Assembly: GCA_002812745.2 (NCBI GenBank)
Contig: NCSJ02000418.1
Span: forward strand, 1-34,286
DNA: 34,286 bases
Direction: 5' to 3'
Source of the DNA: Scytalidium lignicola
Lineage: Eukaryota; Ascomycota; Leotiomycetes
Below the pieces are notes generated by a model. It saw only the letters and a list, made by a program, of their open reading frames with translations. It was not told where the DNA came from and did not search any database. The translations under genes were made by a program, and so were the position numbers. Below are positions 1 to 10,049 of the stretch, piece after piece. Numbering within the stretch: position 1 is the stretch's first letter; every line of letters begins with the position of its first letter.

Positions 1-1
1 C

Positions 2-76
2 CCATCCCAGGTCCCGATCCAGATCGCGACGGGCGCGATCGAACGCTTCCTCGAGGCCAAATTGCCCCAAGTCTGA
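2..76 (+). CDS. 3' end of an unidentified gene (partial, cut by window edge)
   Basis: Frame 2 is open from the first base and ends with TGA at 74-76. It gives about 24 residues ending in IERFLEAKLPQV. The stretch is clearly richer in G and C than the spacer that follows, which is what a terminal coding exon would show. Too little is present to name a family. The other frames are also open over this short stretch, so this is a weak call based on composition and on the amphipathic, helix-like tail. Confidence 0.3.
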   Translation, partial: PSQVPIQIATGAIERFLEAKLPQV

Positions 77-1251
77 TATCATGGATCACTCTCATGGGCA
101 GATACTGCTCCATCTTCATCTTCGAGCCCGAGGGCAGGGCTGGTAGGGTGCAGGCCTAGTATATGATTAGAACAGATTTGCAAGACACACTTAACACCAC
201 AATACAACTTACATTGTGTCTTGCCGACATCAGCCGTGGTCCTTTGGGGAGGTGCGTTCGAAAATTGGAGAACTGTTCTGCTGAGCAGGAGATGACGAGT
301 CTCTCGTGGACTCGGCTGATACACCTCTCTACGCGTCGTGGACTTTGATTTTGGCCAGAGCTAAAGGCATTGCAACGATGTCGATGCTGCAATAGAAAGT
401 GCGTTTACAACGCCATTTAATCTTTAATTTATGGTAAGAGATCTCGAAAATTCACTGTGTGTTTATTATATCATTGTTGTAATGTGTTGTTGAATATGTA
501 ATTCAATGAGCTAAAGGCACCGGAATTTGTCTAAGTGAATCTGAAATCTCAGGCATACTCCCTGTGACTGGTTAGCACGTTAAAGTACCCGTCACACCCA
601 CCAGTCCCAACTCCCAGGTCGCAACCCGCTAGTCTTCTTCGCTTTCAGGAATCGTACTCCACAGATAGCTTTCCCCTTTTGGCATGATTGGGTGCTCACT
701 GTATAGTGATACCCCCGGTACTGTGTTGCACTGTAGTCAGGGCTATGGCACCTAATGGGGTTGATTTCGGGCGCTGGAGAACTGGGACCGGGTGCCTGGG
801 GCAGGCCCAAACACAGAGGACTGACGCGTCGATCCGGGATTTGGCCCTCGCTTACAAGTATAAAAATCTAAAAAATCTAAAAACTGTCAACATTCTATTG
901 TTATATTATTTCGTAAAATCGTCCGGCGTAAAGTAAAATCCAGCTTGTAACGTTTTCAAGTAGCATTTAAAGCCTCGTTTGCTAAGATTTAACCTTAAAT
1001 ACGTCTGTTGTCACATGATTAAGCAAGTTGTTGACTATGTTGAGCTTTCTTTCTGTTTCCATCTCTGATGGTCAATCCGGTGCTTGGTTAAATTAGGTTT
1101 GCTCTCCCCTTAGTTTCAGTGATAAATTTTATAAAATAAACTTCTAGAAAACGCACGTATAATTTGATATACATATAGCTTATCAATTCATTGGAAAAAG
1201 GCTCGAAAAATTCCCTGACAAAGTATTAAAAGCAAAGCTCCGAATATACCA
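77..1251. other. Intergenic spacer
   Basis: No convincing coding region was seen. Short open frames at 79-392 and 592-936 are unsupported: they overlap on both strands, have no recognisable motif and show no splice structure. From about 840 the sequence becomes AT-rich. No tRNA-like fold was recognised. Confidence 0.5.
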
Positions 1252-2907
1252 CTAAGCATCCATTCCCATTGCGGTTCCTTTTTTTTTATCTTCCTGCTCT
1301 TCGCTTGGTTTGGGTTGACTATGAGGCAAATGCGGGCTTGGTTGATGGGGAAATTGGTTCAGCTGATCTTGGATTTGGTTCAATTGGCGTTGACGCTGGT
1401 CTAGTTGATGTTGGAGCTGACCTTCGCTGTACCGGAACTGATCTTTTTTCTGATGGAGCTGATTCTTGTCGTATTGAAGTCGATCCAGATCGGTTTGGAG
1501 TTGAAGTGGCATGTCCCGCAGCTCTCGTTCAGATTGAAATTCGTTCGTTTCCTGTTGAAGCCGGTCTAGCTGGCATCGAAGTTGATCTAGTTGGTACACA
1601 TTGTACTGATCTTTGTCCGTATCAGTCCATTGTGTCCATTCTTCCCAGTCAATCTTTCCTGCAGCGGTTTTGGCTTTATCAAGTTTCCAGCTCCACCGCC
1701 CACTGAGTGTCAAACCATCTTGAAATGGCTTCTCATCGCATACCCACCTCCTCCATCTGTCCACACTCTTCAAAATTAGCTCCCTATCTGCCGTTAAGTA
1801 CCACTCTATGTGATCGCAATCGTGGATTTCACACCAATACTTCTTGCGAAAATTGCCAAGTTCCAACCCGACAAGTCTCTCCACTAAATAATAATGGAGA
1901 AAGGCCTTATCACCTTCATCGTAAATTTCTTGAAGTTTGGGCACGCAGTATTTGAAATCTTTCATTCGCTCTTGAACATCCAGTGCTTGACCAACCTTGT
2001 AATAATGCGGCCCAAAATCTGAAGTAAAAACATATACAAAACCATATTTCTTTTTATTTTTATCGCTACTCTTAGAATACTTTCGTAGACATTTGATTAT
2101 CCCGTTTTTTATCTGACTAGGATTTTGCTTTGATTCGTGAAAAGGTGTCCATGTCGGATCAGGAATATCAGGAATATCAGTAGTTCTCTTCTTCGATGAT
2201 TTCTTTGGAACAGAAGGTACCACGGAAAGAGACAAGTCGTCCGAGGGGGAAGATGAGCATGAAGATGCGCTATTCGTGGAAGTTATCTTGCAGATACTTT
2301 TGCGCCTTTTTGCTGCTTGCACTCCACTTTCTTCGACAGGTTGCCTAGGTAGTGATTTAGTTGATGCTCTTCGATTGTGATCGGTGACGTTGGAAAGCTT
2401 ATTTGATTGTGCTCTCGAAGCTGTGTTTGACGCAAAACGTATATCATGCTTATTAGTTGATGCAGATTTCGAACGACTAGTGGGTTGTTCATTGACTTGT
2501 GAAGGTTTCAAATTTTGGACTCTTGATGGTGTGGTTTTCCGACGCGCCAGTCTCTCATCGGGTTCTGATTCATCTTCCATGAGCCGCTCTCCTTCCACAT
2601 CGACTTTCTCATCTATGTCATCGTCTGTCTCATCGTCTGTCCCATTGTCTGTCCCATCGTCTGTCCCATCGTCTGTCCCATCGTCTGTCCCATTGTCTGT
2701 CCCATTGTCTGTCCCATCGTCTGTCCCATCGTCTGTCCCATCGTCATTTTCATCATCCTCGTTGTCGTCTTCGCCGCAATGATTTGCCAAATTCGGATTA
2801 CCGTGATCTCCATCAAATCTTTGCGGATTATTCGATTTGGAATGAACGTTGTGGGAGTGTGAGGAGGAATGAATCGCCGATTTGCAGGATTTAATTCTTC
2901 GAGACAT
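1252..2907 (-). CDS. T5orf172 (GIY-YIG-like, DUF1766) domain protein with acidic GTDD repeat
   Basis: A single 551-residue open frame. Residues 56-95 are about ten four-residue units of GTDD/GTDN, encoded by a 12-bp minisatellite. A basic, Ser-rich and probably disordered linker follows (about 120-285). Residues 287-385 match the T5orf172/DUF1766 pattern of the GIY-YIG superfamily: the first strand is YGFVYVFTS, the second is HYYKVGQALDVQERM with the expected Arg, and a later WC-IHDCDHIEWYL block holds the putative acidic/His positions. The C-terminus (about 438-530) is a Gln-rich heptad-like stretch, probably coiled coil. Related fungal proteins are mostly uncharacterised and nuclease activity is not established for this subgroup. 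The start is the first Met of the frame (MSRRIKSCKS). No intron is needed. The frame is intact, so the gene may be functional. Confidence 0.8.
   Translation of the reverse strand: MSRRIKSCKSAIHSSSHSHNVHSKSNNPQRFDGDHGNPNLANHCGEDDNEDDENDDGTDDGTDDGTDNGTDNGTDDGTDDGTDDGTDNGTDDETDDDIDEKVDVEGERLMEDESEPDERLARRKTTPSRVQNLKPSQVNEQPTSRSKSASTNKHDIRFASNTASRAQSNKLSNVTDHNRRASTKSLPRQPVEESGVQAAKRRKSICKITSTNSASSCSSSPSDDLSLSVVPSVPKKSSKKRTTDIPDIPDPTWTPFHESKQNPSQIKNGIIKCLRKYSKSSDKNKKKYGFVYVFTSDFGPHYYKVGQALDVQERMKDFKYCVPKLQEIYDEGDKAFLHYYLVERLVGLELGNFRKKYWCEIHDCDHIEWYLTADRELILKSVDRWRRWVCDEKPFQDGLTLSGRWSWKLDKAKTAAGKIDWEEWTQWTDTDKDQYNVYQLDQLRCQLDRLQQETNEFQSERELRDMPLQLQTDLDRLQYDKNQLHQKKDQFRYSEGQLQHQLDQRQRQLNQIQDQLNQFPHQPSPHLPHSQPKPSEEQEDKKKGTAMGMDA
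2624..2746. repeat. 12-bp coding minisatellite (GTDD/GTDN)
   Basis: About ten tandem copies of a 12-bp unit close to CATCGTCTGTCC on the plus strand, with CATTG variants giving Asn instead of Asp on the coding strand. Because the unit is a multiple of three, length changes keep the minus-strand gene in frame. The repeat also keeps the other frames open, which explains spurious antisense frames here. Confidence 0.9.
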
Positions 2908-3698
2908 TTCAAACGATGGCAGTATCGCTGCGATAGAAAAGATAACACAATGAACCTATGAATGGTATTCCGCCATAACTGGGGGGTTATGACTTATAGT
3001 AGACTACAGCTCCAACCCATAGGCTTCTTATCTATCAGTATCCATCAGAGCCTCGCTGCTGACATATTGTACGCCTGACCAGGCATGCCCTCGCTCTCTC
3101 CGTAACGAGATGCCGATAAACAGCCTTCTGCCTCGATTATCGCTCAATTTAGAAGTTGGCTGTGACATTACGCGGTCTTCATGCATGGATACGCTGCTCG
3201 TCTCAGGGGCCGTCATGTCTAGATGAGTTATCCCCGTGTTGGTTCCTAAGAAATTTCACGGAAACCAACATCTCGCTCCCAGCCCCCTGAGCTTAGCTTT
3301 GTCCCAGCCTCACCATTTGATACTGTCTGCATCAATAACAAGGGGCAATGCAGGGCAAGAAAACAGAGGTAGAAACACAAGTAGAAACACGGGAGGGACC
3401 TAACGAGAGAAACACGAGGAAAGCAGGAGGTGGTGTAGAAGACAGTTCTCCGCTGACTTCTAGCGGACTAAGTTAAATCAAGGGTAATTATTTGCCTGTA
3501 GACCTGATGTTGCGACAATGAGAGTGGGTGGATGACCCGCGGTTCAACCTGCAGTTCCTGAGCTAGTTGCTGACTTGCCAGTTCCTGCCACACAGATCAG
3601 ACGGAAAGGTCCCCAGCCAATGTTGTGCGTAGATCTCCGTGCGCGATTTTACCCCCTTCCGAATCTCAGGCTCAAGTTAATTACCCCCTTGACCGCCA
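2908..3698. other. Intergenic spacer
   Basis: Presumed promoter side of the minus-strand T5orf172 gene. No TATA element could be assigned with confidence. A minus-strand open frame at 3028-3216 shows no recognisable family and is not called. Confidence 0.4.
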
Positions 3699-3875
3699 GA
3701 AATGGAGTCACTTATGCACATGCATAAGCTTAAGCGAAGTAATCTGATTGGTGTATACACTTGCAATTTTGCTGTAAATTATGTCAAATTGCATAATTAA
3801 CCGAGCCATTAAAATCNAAAGAAAACCTGTCATAAAAGCATAAATTACATAAATTTGCATAAGTGACTCCATTTC
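3699..3875. mobile_element. Small non-autonomous TIR element (MITE-like)
   Basis: The left end, GAAATGGAGTCACTTATGCA at 3699-3718, is the perfect reverse complement of the right end at 3856-3875. That gives 20-bp terminal inverted repeats around an AT-rich interior of about 137 bp with no coding capacity. The flanks carry a possible CCA duplication (GCCA on the left, CACCA on the right), but no long clear target duplication, so the superfamily is not assigned. An N lies inside the element at 3817. Confidence 0.75.
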
Positions 3876-5762
3876 CACCAGACGAGGGGATAGTACAGTA
3901 CAAAACACTAGGATCCTGGAACAGTCAATTATTATTGCCTGAGCTTAATACCAGTCTACAATTTATCGTTCACTAAAACAATAAAGCTTGGCCAATTATG
4001 AAACCCCAGAAAACACTCAGTGCCATTATATAACACGAATTATCCCAAGTCTGGAGATTTTGCGTAGATTTTGAGAGAAACGGTAGCCATCACTTGCGAT
4101 AAAAACCCCCTTTGAAGAAAGACGATTGAAAGTCTCTGGGGATATAAAAAGTTAGTTTAATCATATTCACACTCAAGATAATACTGGGTGATCATTTATA
4201 CAACAGATCCATATCGACTTATCACAATTCAGCTTCCGTTATAAACCATCTTCTATTCTTATTCTAACGCTACTTCACTTCACAGTTTGCTGTTGCACTT
4301 GCGTTGATAATATCTATCTAGATACGCAACAAAAAATGGATTGTCCTGATTAGAAGATACGAATTGACTTCCGATACCCCTGAAATCGATGGCTGGATTA
4401 TAAGGCCCCGGTCCCAAGCTTAGGCATGGTTTCGAAGTAACTAGATCATACATCGGGCGGGTCCCAAGACAGTCGTATCTCGAACCACCCGTGAGGTTAG
4501 ATGCCTTATCAGACTCTGGTGGGTGCCGAGCGCTTAATATGGATGAAGTTAGTATGGAGGAGACGCTAGCTACTCATAGTGATTAAGTCAACTTACAAAG
4601 GAGTTCTAATCCCAGCAGCAGGTACTAATTTCTTGGTTTTGACGCTTGGGAACATTTTTGAAGTGAACAATGTTCTCTGAGGCCTTAGACGTGAAGTATT
4701 CAAGGTATTTGAATGATGGTACTGCTTCTCGAAGCTATGTATATTGAATGACATACCACCAAGACCCATACTGCAGGATCCTCCAGTTTATAAGCATCTC
4801 CTTCAGAGATTGTGTTTACACTTTAACACAGAGTTGGCACGATTCTGTCACATTAACAGGGCGTAGTCGATGCCATAATAATAAATATACAGGGATTTGA
4901 GAGAAACGTAGCTTATTAGGTAGTTCTAATAATCTGGTAAGCGTCATTCGATTACACTTATGTGAGTTTTTATGTTTTTGTGTGGAAGTGTATCGTGTGT
5001 TGTGTACGTAATTGCTAGACTTCACCCCCTGCTGGTTCTGACCAACATCCAGGATCTGGATAATAATCATCTACAAATGTATTGGGCAAGACATAATCCC
5101 GTATCTCGTATAATTAGGTTGTTAATTGGCAGTCCTCGAACATTGGTTTTTGAAGTAATCGAGGAATAACGGCATACGCAACACTTATGTTCTAAATCCG
5201 GTTAGCCTCTCCTGGAGTGTCAACACATCTGTGTATTCTCGATGCATTCCTGCCTTATGTCTCAGGCCCAAAGGCAAAGAATGCACCAGAGACCACAACA
5301 CGACAAAACACACACATATATTTGTAGGCGGCATCTGATCCTTCTCCTCTCGCACCAATGTCTAGAAGATCCATATACCTGAGTCTGGCACGCAGGACGA
5401 TAGATGGCACCGAACAAAAAGAGATCCGGCCGTCAAGCTACAAAACAGCGTCAGGAAACACTTTTAGCCCTGACAGACCCGAATTCTTAATACTTGATTC
5501 TGGAAACGCTCCAGCTAAAGGGCATCTCAATGAATTTCATATACAAGCAGAGCTCCGAATTCAATGAATTGAACGGCGGTTACTCCCTTGAGATTCAACC
5601 ACCATAACGCGGAGTATATGATCCTTGAGAAATAAGTAATTCGTTGGAGCCATTCCTACGCAGGTGTTCATACTGTAACACAACGTAAGACTCAGCGAAT
5701 TCCTCGGTTCTGGTTATATAACGCAGCTTAATTGAGGCGTCTTAACGCTGTATTCGGTCTTC
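3876..5762. other. Intergenic spacer
   Basis: Mostly AT-rich. Short open frames at 4816-5070 (-), 4972-5169 (+) and 5358-5567 (+) have no recognisable motif, and none joins into a longer gene through convincing splice sites. The last few hundred bases are the upstream region of the zinc-finger gene. Confidence 0.4.
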
Positions 5763-8551
5763 ATGGTAGAGGGACCCAGAATGTTCACAAGACCATTGAT
5801 GAGACGACGCCAGGCCGCAAGGAAGACGGGCACAGGCGACAACATAGACCGGTTTGTTAAAGAAAAAGGAGGTAGCGCCTTCTCTACACAAAGTTCTTTG
5901 AAGAGCCTCTCCTCTACACAAAGCTCTTTCAAGGGCGTCACAACTTCTGAGAATCTTTCTGCTGGGAGAAGTGGGGGCGGTGCCAAGTTTTACCATGGAG
6001 AGGATCGAAGCGCATCTCATGAGGAATCTACGGATGTAGCCACCCCAGTCACAAATGAAGACTCTGAGAGCTTCTTACCTCTTTCTTTATACAAACCTCA
6101 CACAAGTTGGCTCTATGACCAACAATATATTGCCCAAACCATTGCATTTATCGGATCCGAATTCCCAGTTCTCCAGAATTTCTCCCCGGCTCAATTTTTA
6201 AATATTGGTAACGATGAAGAGACTCTTTCCATTGAGTTTCCTATTCAAGAGTTTGCTGGCCAAGAGTTTGCTCCCTACAAGGCCATACACTCAGATATAA
6301 CTCCCTTAGAAGTGTATTACTCTATTCCACAGCGCCATGAAGTATTAGCTCTTGGGATTTACGATGGGGTGAATAAATCACTTAGTCGGCCATTTAACCA
6401 TAGCGTTCTAGACAATCCACCAAGCACTAAACACTTCGCATCTCTAAACAGAATGCCACCTAGGCGTGCAGAGAGTGTTGTAGATCTCCCCAAACCCGAG
6501 GATAAAGCCTCCAATATCGCAGTCATGCAGAGGAAAGAAGACAGTCTCCCGGATTTCCAGTTTGATCTGACTACGAATTCCACCACCGGCGTATTATCCG
6601 ACTGGATTGATGATGCCAACCAGTCTCTCAAAGACCCTAAAAGTGTTGAAATAACTTCGCCTACCGAACAACAGAATCTCCTCGTTTCTACCGCTAAACA
6701 GAATCGAGAGTCTAAAATTTCCGCGCAACCAGTGGGTATAGAGGTATGTATATAGTTGATGAAATACAGACGTAGGGTAGCTAAGCTGAAAAATGGACAG
6801 AGTACCGGAATATCAGGCATGTCAGCCTCCAACATGATTCTTCAAGAGTCCTCTACCGCTGACAAGGTAGGTACGGATGCATCCGAGCGGACCGTTCCAC
6901 TCGCGATTAAATGCATAGCAGAAACAACCCACAGTTCCCGCAAGGCAAATAGCGGAGAGCAAGAACATCAGCTCTCTAGACATTCCACGAGTTCGGTTCC
7001 ATTGCTTCAACCTCAAGTGCAAAAAACCTCTACTGCTGAAATCTTACAACAAGTTGGCTCTGCGAGGATTCGACTTGAGATTGTCACACTATCCAAGCAT
7101 CCTGCAACCTACTCGTCTAGTGGGACCGATATTTCTGGTGGTTTATCATCTTCTAATATATATGACGCATGCTTGAATGATGCTGGAGACGCGGATTATA
7201 ACGGAGGAAATGCGTCTACTTAACAGATGCTTGGACATAACAGTTCCACACCTGAGAATTCTGCGCAAGTGGGAAGCAAAAGACGCGGGAACTACCGCAA
7301 ACAGAGTGGAAGCCAAGATGGCAATGATAAGAACAAACGGAGACGACGACGGACGGAAGTTAAGGCTCCAGATACGGAGTTCAATTCGAGATTTGCCTGC
7401 CCATATCAAGCATACGATCAATCCCAAGACTGTCTTAAACGAGGGCCGCGCAATCCTAACGGTGGTTGTAAAGGAATAAGTCGTCTAAAGTAAGTTTTGA
7501 AAATATAACATCTTATCTCTGACGCTAAGTTCTTGTAAAGGCAGCACTTCAATCGTAGACACGTCCTTGCATATAGATGTAAACGGTGCTGGTCGTCATT
7601 TGACACAAAAGAGGAAGCAAGTGAGCATGAGCAGCTGGCCTCCTGCACCGCCAAAGACCAACCCCAAAATGAGTACTTTATGAGTTCACAGGATGAGCTC
7701 GTTGTGAAAAGTGTTTGTACCTGTCCGGATGAAGTGGATATGTGGTGGCATTTCTTCCAGATTCTCATTCCAGGCATGCGAGATCGTGATGTAGAGTCAC
7801 TGAGAGCGTTGTATTTTCCTTGTAAGTATCTTTCATCCTTCACATCAAATCTGTGCCACTGACTGGTGCACCTCTAGACTACATCCATTTTGAAACCTCT
7901 TTCCTAATACCCTCCTTGACTATTCAAGAGACTCTCCTTCAACCTATGCCATCCATGCCGTCTACCACCCAGCCATCATTACACCCAAGGTTGGTTCTAA
8001 ACCCATATATGGAACTCCAGACATTTTTATCAACCAGCACTTACTAATTATCCAAAAGTAGTGAGGCTACTGGCTCGTTTTCGCCGCCATTTCCAGACTT
8101 ATCGTCCACTGCACCTGAGGGTACGAGTTTTCCCGTTCAAAACTTCTTGGTTCCGATTTATCAAGTCAATCCACAGCAGACTCAGTCTCCTTGTCAGTTC
8201 AACTCAAACACAGGACAACCTAGCATAACCGATACTCCAGTTCAACCAAGCAATCTAGCTTCCGGCTCGCTACCAGTAGGCAGCGCTACCATCTCATTAG
8301 AGCCTACCTCTCAATCTTCTGACCAAACTCAGTTGCGTCAAAACTACCAGCGACTCCAACTTCGCAACTCGCGGACTGAGACTGAAAATACTCAACTTCT
8401 TGAGGCGCGCCTATCCAATAGGACCGAGATTGGACGCGCGAATTCCATATTAGATGAGATTTTTGCGATGGAGAATGTGCCAAACGAGATATATGAGAGG
8501 CTCACCCAAGTGTCTAATATCCTAGACTCAATTAATGAGAGACTTCGGTGA
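5763..8551 (+). CDS. C2H2-type zinc-finger protein, five exons, one internal stop codon
   Basis: Splice reconstruction gives exons 5763-6743, 6801-7489, 7541-7821, 7878-7989 and 8059-8551. Total is 2556 nt, an exact multiple of three (about 851 aa). All four introns have GT-AG ends (GTATGT, GTAAGT, GTAAGT, GTTGGT) and branch-like sites such as TACTAAT at 8043. The conserved core spans exons 2-3: FACPYQAYDQ...C, then RLKQHFNRRH, then RCKRCWSSFD...HEQLASC. This matches a family of fungal proteins with C2H2-like fingers that is common in Leotiomycetes and whose function is unknown. A typical following block (WWHFFQILIPG..., ALYFP) is present. The N-terminus is long and Ser-rich; the C-terminus is Gln/Ser-rich with a helical end. 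Codon 7221-7223 is TAA in frame, between GGNAST and QMLGHN, and no in-frame intron with a good donor removes it. The gene is therefore either a recent nonsense allele or has an unrecognised splice. Confidence 0.7.
5882..5937 (+). repeat. 30-bp tandem duplication inside exon 1
   Basis: CTCTACACAAAG plus the following CTCTTT-like bases occurs at 5882 and again at 5912, a 30-bp period. It encodes the doublet STQSSLKSLS / STQSSFKGVT. The frame is preserved. Confidence 0.6.
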
Positions 8552-10049
8552 GTAGGAACAGGATAGTGATAGCAAGGAGTCGAGGTAGAACAGAGATATA
8601 TTACTGTTGAGAGCCGTAAAGAAATATGTGACAACTCCTTGCCATGTTTTACAATCACATAACTATCATGATATGCTAGATCTCTAACTTTTTATGCAAT
8701 CAATCAAGTTATGTGTTCGACGGGTGGTATATTGTGGATCTAGACAGCCGTGCTTCTCGAATGATCATTTTTGTTCAAATCCTTCCAGTTAGGATAAGGC
8801 ACTCCGAGTTAAGGCTGAAGCCGCCATTTTGAATCACAAAGCAATAGAAGTAGTACAGCCAAATATATGGAAGTTAATACTTCCGTGAGTATATAGAAAT
8901 GTGGTTCATTCTCTATCTTAGACTACAACTGCCATATAATATAAGTCACCCCCACTAGAAATCGCGCACTTCACTAAACATTCCTTCAACGCGACAACAA
9001 TTTATCTTACATCTCAGATCACGGTATAAAAACATTAACAGTTGCGACATCTGTTATGATTGAAACTAAGAGCTCTTAAATGGCTTTAGTCACTTGTAAT
9101 ATAACCGTAATGTACGTACATATAAAAGAAACTATTTGCTTGTTGTAAATAAAGTTCGATTTAGTAAATGGTTTATTTAAAGTTTATATAACCAAAACTA
9201 TTGAAGATCTTCAAGATTACGCTATGTAATATATTAGTTTTTAAGAAAGTCTAAAAAATCAAGTGGCATACCTAGATAACGTTATATTACCTTATTAGGT
9301 AATTGTTGATTAATTCAAAGTCTAGATGATAATTAATGATTTGGCAGTTATGACACCACATTGCCTTCGAATTGCCCCCGAATCGCCCCCGAATTACCCA
9401 TGAAGAGGTCGTGAAAGGTCGTGATGCTGTCGATTAATCGGTCGTGGTGGCTTGAGCGGTGAGCCCTCTCGCGCAATGCCTGGATTCCTTCAGACCAAAG
9501 CGCCAGGCTGCGCCCCGCGCTAGCCGGCCGTTATGCATCGGATGTCGAATATAATTTTCCTGGCGGCTCCATATTGCATCCTCAACTGCAAGGCTGTCCG
9601 TTATCACAAGAATGTCGTGCGCATCTGCATCAGACAAGACCAACCTACACACGCAGGAATGATAAGCCCCCCTCCTCAGCCTCTAAGTTTGTACGGAAAT
9701 CAAGTGGGGTAGGTCTGTCCCGCGAACATCTTCCAGAAAATCAGACTTGGGCACTGCGTCAGGCGGTCTTCAAGATACAGTTGTTGACATCATCCAAACG
9801 CCACACAAATGGTCTATTGGTGTATCACGCTGCCACGAAGTCAATGTTGACTTGCAGCTCATCAGCCCGGCATGATCCAGGAGCAGTCACTATGATATTA
9901 AGGAGCTTATCGTGACGGAATTGAGGGTCAAAAATCACAGCGGCCCCGTCTCTATTCTCTCTGTCTTGCTATGCTTGCTTTTCCCTTTACTCGGTCGCTG
10001 AAAAATTGTCCTGACTGGAGAGTATCATTTGTCAGTAATCCAGTCCACC
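8552..10049. other. Intergenic spacer with AT-rich core
   Basis: About 8860-9350 is strongly AT-rich, like a decayed repeat. At 9365-9402 three near-copies of CGAATTGCCCC occur in tandem. A more GC-rich block at 9430-9915 has overlapping open frames on both strands (9434-9652 -, 9574-9915 +) with no family that I recognise. The last 100 bases before 10050 are pyrimidine-rich, as in many fungal promoters. Confidence 0.4.

Noticed and set aside
592..936. Overlapping short frames on both strands in a fairly GC-rich patch
   Set aside because: No motif, no splice structure, no family similarity that I can recognise.
2384..2948. Open frames on both strands over the GTDD repeat (Ser/Val/Pro-rich plus-strand frame and Met/Gly/Gln-rich minus-strand frame)
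   Set aside because: They exist only because the 12-bp repeat lacks stops in several frames. The minus-strand T5orf172 frame is the one with a recognisable domain.
6867..6921. Possible 55-bp intron (GTAGGT...AGCAG) in the zinc-finger gene
   Set aside because: It would shift the frame and replace a plausible Ser/Thr/Gln-rich stretch. No partner intron with a good donor restores the frame.
9434..9915. Possible small gene, frames on both strands
   Set aside because: Both strands are open, neither shows a domain, and no intron joins them to neighbours.
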